Assembly: GCF_016865585.1 (NCBI RefSeq)
Contig: NZ_JAESND010000006.1
Location: forward strand, 62,001 to 126,000
Direction of reading: 5' to 3'
Origin: Jeongeupia naejangsanensis
GTDB lineage: Bacteria > Pseudomonadota > Gammaproteobacteria > Burkholderiales > Chitinibacteraceae
Length of the DNA: 64,000 bases
Made by a program: the position numbers and the translations under genes. Positions 62,786 through 64,000 of the stretch are shown here, in pieces. Within the stretch, counting starts at the first letter, position 1, and each line of letters starts with the position of its first letter. Under the pieces are notes generated by a model. It worked only from the letters and a program-made list of their open reading frames with translations, was not told the origin of the DNA and did not search any database.

Positions 62786-63820
62786 TCAGTCCACCGCATA
62801 AGGCAGGTCGAGTCGGGACAGCGGCGGGCCGTCGACACTGCCGAGGTGCAGGCTATGTTCGAGCGAGGCAATCTGCGCCACGACGAGCGCCTCGAAGCCG
62901 CCTTCCGGCGCCGGTGCGGCGAGCAGGATCTTGCCCGAGGCCTGGCCGTTCATCTCGGCGCTGAACACGTCGTCGCCGGTCTGTGCCTCCGCGGCGACGT
63001 GCATCCGGAACATGCGCCGCTTCAGTTTGCCGAGGTACTGGGTCCGGGCGACGATTTCTTGGCCCGGGTAGCAACCCTTGGTGAAACTCACCGCGCCGAT
63101 CAGTTCCATATTGGCCATCTGTGCAACGAAGGCTTCCTGTGTTGGTGCGGTAATCCACGGTGCGCCGGCGCGGATTTCGGTCAGGCGCCATACGGGCTCG
63201 CCGACCGGGCGGGCGCCGGCGTCGACCAGTGCCTGCCAGACTGCCTCGACGGCATCGGCCGGGATGGCCAGCTCGAAACGTCCGTCGGCGAGGCCGATCA
63301 CCGTCGTGTGCGCGCCATGGACGACGGCCTCTATGACCGCCATGGGCGCGGGCGCCGGCTGACCGGTGACCGCCGTAATCTTGGCTGCGGCATCCGGACC
63401 GGCAACGCCGAGCAGAAGGAGTTCGGCGCTGGCATCGCTGGGTTTGGTTTTGGTGCGCAGGATGAACATGCCAAGGCGCTTCTGGATCGCCGGTTGCAGC
63501 TCGGATGCGATCTGCAGCAAGTAATCTTCGCCGGCGCGGAAGACGAGGAAGCTCGCCAGCATCCGGCCCTTGGGTGTCGAGTAGCTCGAATACTGCGCAG
63601 TATCAAGTGCCAGCGTGCGCACGTCGCTCGAAAGCTGGCCGTTGAGGAAGGTCGCGGTTTCCTCGCCGCTGAAACGGATGAGGCCGTATTGCGCCAAAGG
63701 CGAGACAACGGACTGGGAGGCCAGTGCGGCGAGTTCTTCGGCGGCGTTGCCGAAATCGGTGACGATGCCGGCGTCGTTGCGCCGGGCACCGAGGGATTCG
63801 AGAGTGTCGTTCCAGGGCAT
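62786..63820 (-). CDS. ygfZ: Folate-binding protein YgfZ (tRNA-modifying / Fe-S cluster repair)
   Basis: This protein of 344 residues has the GcvT-like fold. The YgfZ signature KGCYPGQEIVARTQYLGKLKRRM is intact with its Cys, which is needed for tetrahydrofolate-dependent support of Fe-S enzymes such as MiaB. LIRFSGEETATFLNGQLSSDV is the usual N-terminal segment. The start at MPWNDTLES has GGAG 8 nt upstream; an earlier ATG adds 15 unrelated residues. A large hairpin separates it from the next gene upstream. Confidence 0.9.
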   Translation of the reverse strand: MPWNDTLESLGARRNDAGIVTDFGNAAEELAALASQSVVSPLAQYGLIRFSGEETATFLNGQLSSDVRTLALDTAQYSSYSTPKGRMLASFLVFRAGEDYLLQIASELQPAIQKRLGMFILRTKTKPSDASAELLLLGVAGPDAAAKITAVTGQPAPAPMAVIEAVVHGAHTTVIGLADGRFELAIPADAVEAVWQALVDAGARPVGEPVWRLTEIRAGAPWITAPTQEAFVAQMANMELIGAVSFTKGCYPGQEIVARTQYLGKLKRRMFRMHVAAEAQTGDDVFSAEMNGQASGKILLAAPAPEGGFEALVVAQIASLEHSLHLGSVDGPPLSRLDLPYAVD

Positions 63821-63862
63821 GAGGGGACTCCGTCGAGTCGAGAGTGCGAGATCGCTTGAGGG

Positions 63863-63903
63863 CAAAATGGGGGCGAACGCCGGAATATCCAGCGTTCGCC
63901 CCC
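63863..63903 (-). terminator. Terminator of the partial gene at the right end
   Basis: A perfect 12-bp stem GGGGGCGAACGC / GCGTTCGCCCCC has an 11-nt loop. The minus-strand tail TTTTGCCC follows. Confidence 0.75.
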
Positions 63904-63935
63904 TGTTCTTGCTGCGTGGTCTGACGGCGCCGCGT

Positions 63936-64000
63936 TTACTGGGTGGCGGTATCCGGTGCCGGCGGCGTCTCGGTCAGGTTGACCGCTTGCGGCTGCGGGC
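63936..64000 (-). CDS. C-terminal end of an unidentified protein (partial)
   Basis: The last 20 codons of a minus-strand gene are visible, ending in TAA. The peptide is Pro/Thr-rich (QPQAVNLTETPPAPDTATQ), typical of a flexible tail of a secreted or envelope protein. The codon pattern matches the genome style and a terminator follows. No family can be named. Confidence 0.45.
   Translation of the reverse strand, partial: PQPQAVNLTETPPAPDTATQ

Overview
The window is GC-rich, densely packed bacterial chromosome. Gene content and order point to a betaproteobacterium, most likely of the order Neisseriales. The clues are a stand-alone RlmK, a Coq7-type ubiquinone hydroxylase, pilT-pilU-fimV, rplM-rpsI followed by argC, bactofilin and erpA, and mltD-gloB-methyltransferase-rnhA-dnaQ. 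Genus and species cannot be fixed from this stretch. I saw no rRNA, tRNA, CRISPR array, transposase or integrase gene. Almost everything reads as intact core genome; the least core-like part is about 30.5-38.4 kb.

Layout. 0-6.5 kb: an rRNA methyltransferase, an exonuclease/GIY-YIG fusion, an amino-acid racemase, a PIG-L deacetylase, and two convergent TerC-superfamily membrane proteins. 6.5-10.5 kb: tatD, then the most interesting locus. trpS converges on a shortened TrpS paralogue that has lost both ATP-binding signatures. Each of the two genes is preceded by its own short Trp-containing leader peptide and a set of mutually exclusive hairpins ending in a terminator, which is the architecture of ribosome-mediated attenuation. 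moeB lies upstream of the paralogue. 10.5-21.2 kb: ctp, an EnvC-like factor and gpmI; an ArsR-type regulator; cutA-dsbD-tlpA; fxsA; and yggS-proC-yggT-yggU. 21.2-30.5 kb: pilT-pilU-fimV, uvrA, and yajR-ssb.

30.5-38.4 kb holds a GNAT acetyltransferase, three tandem phage-collar-type (MdpB-like) proteins, and, across a 487-bp regulatory region with an 11-bp inverted repeat, a 1715-residue autotransporter whose passenger is built of Ig-like repeats. This looks like a surface or secreted module of unknown function.

38.5-53.4 kb: a composite lipoprotein (YbaY, MliC and META regions), a LOG-family enzyme, mltD-gloB facing a methyltransferase, rnhA-dnaQ-ispD-fRMsr-ispF as one overlapping run, a short secretin-related protein, a diguanylate cyclase with lpxH, two cyclophilins, coq7, and a formate/nitrite-family channel with an FNR-like box upstream. 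53.4-64 kb: osmC, rplM-rpsI, argC-DUF6776-bactofilin, erpA with a strong promoter overlapped by a perfect dyad, a polyphosphate:AMP phosphotransferase, a nitroreductase, a class II glutamine amidotransferase, fabI and ygfZ.

Most operons are tightly packed, with 1-4 nt overlaps (ATGA or TGATG), and many convergent pairs share one bidirectional terminator. Two divergent pairs (cutA/fxsA and gloB/methyltransferase) have overlapping start codons, so each promoter must lie inside the opposite gene. All functions are read from sequence motifs and remembered family features; no database search was run.
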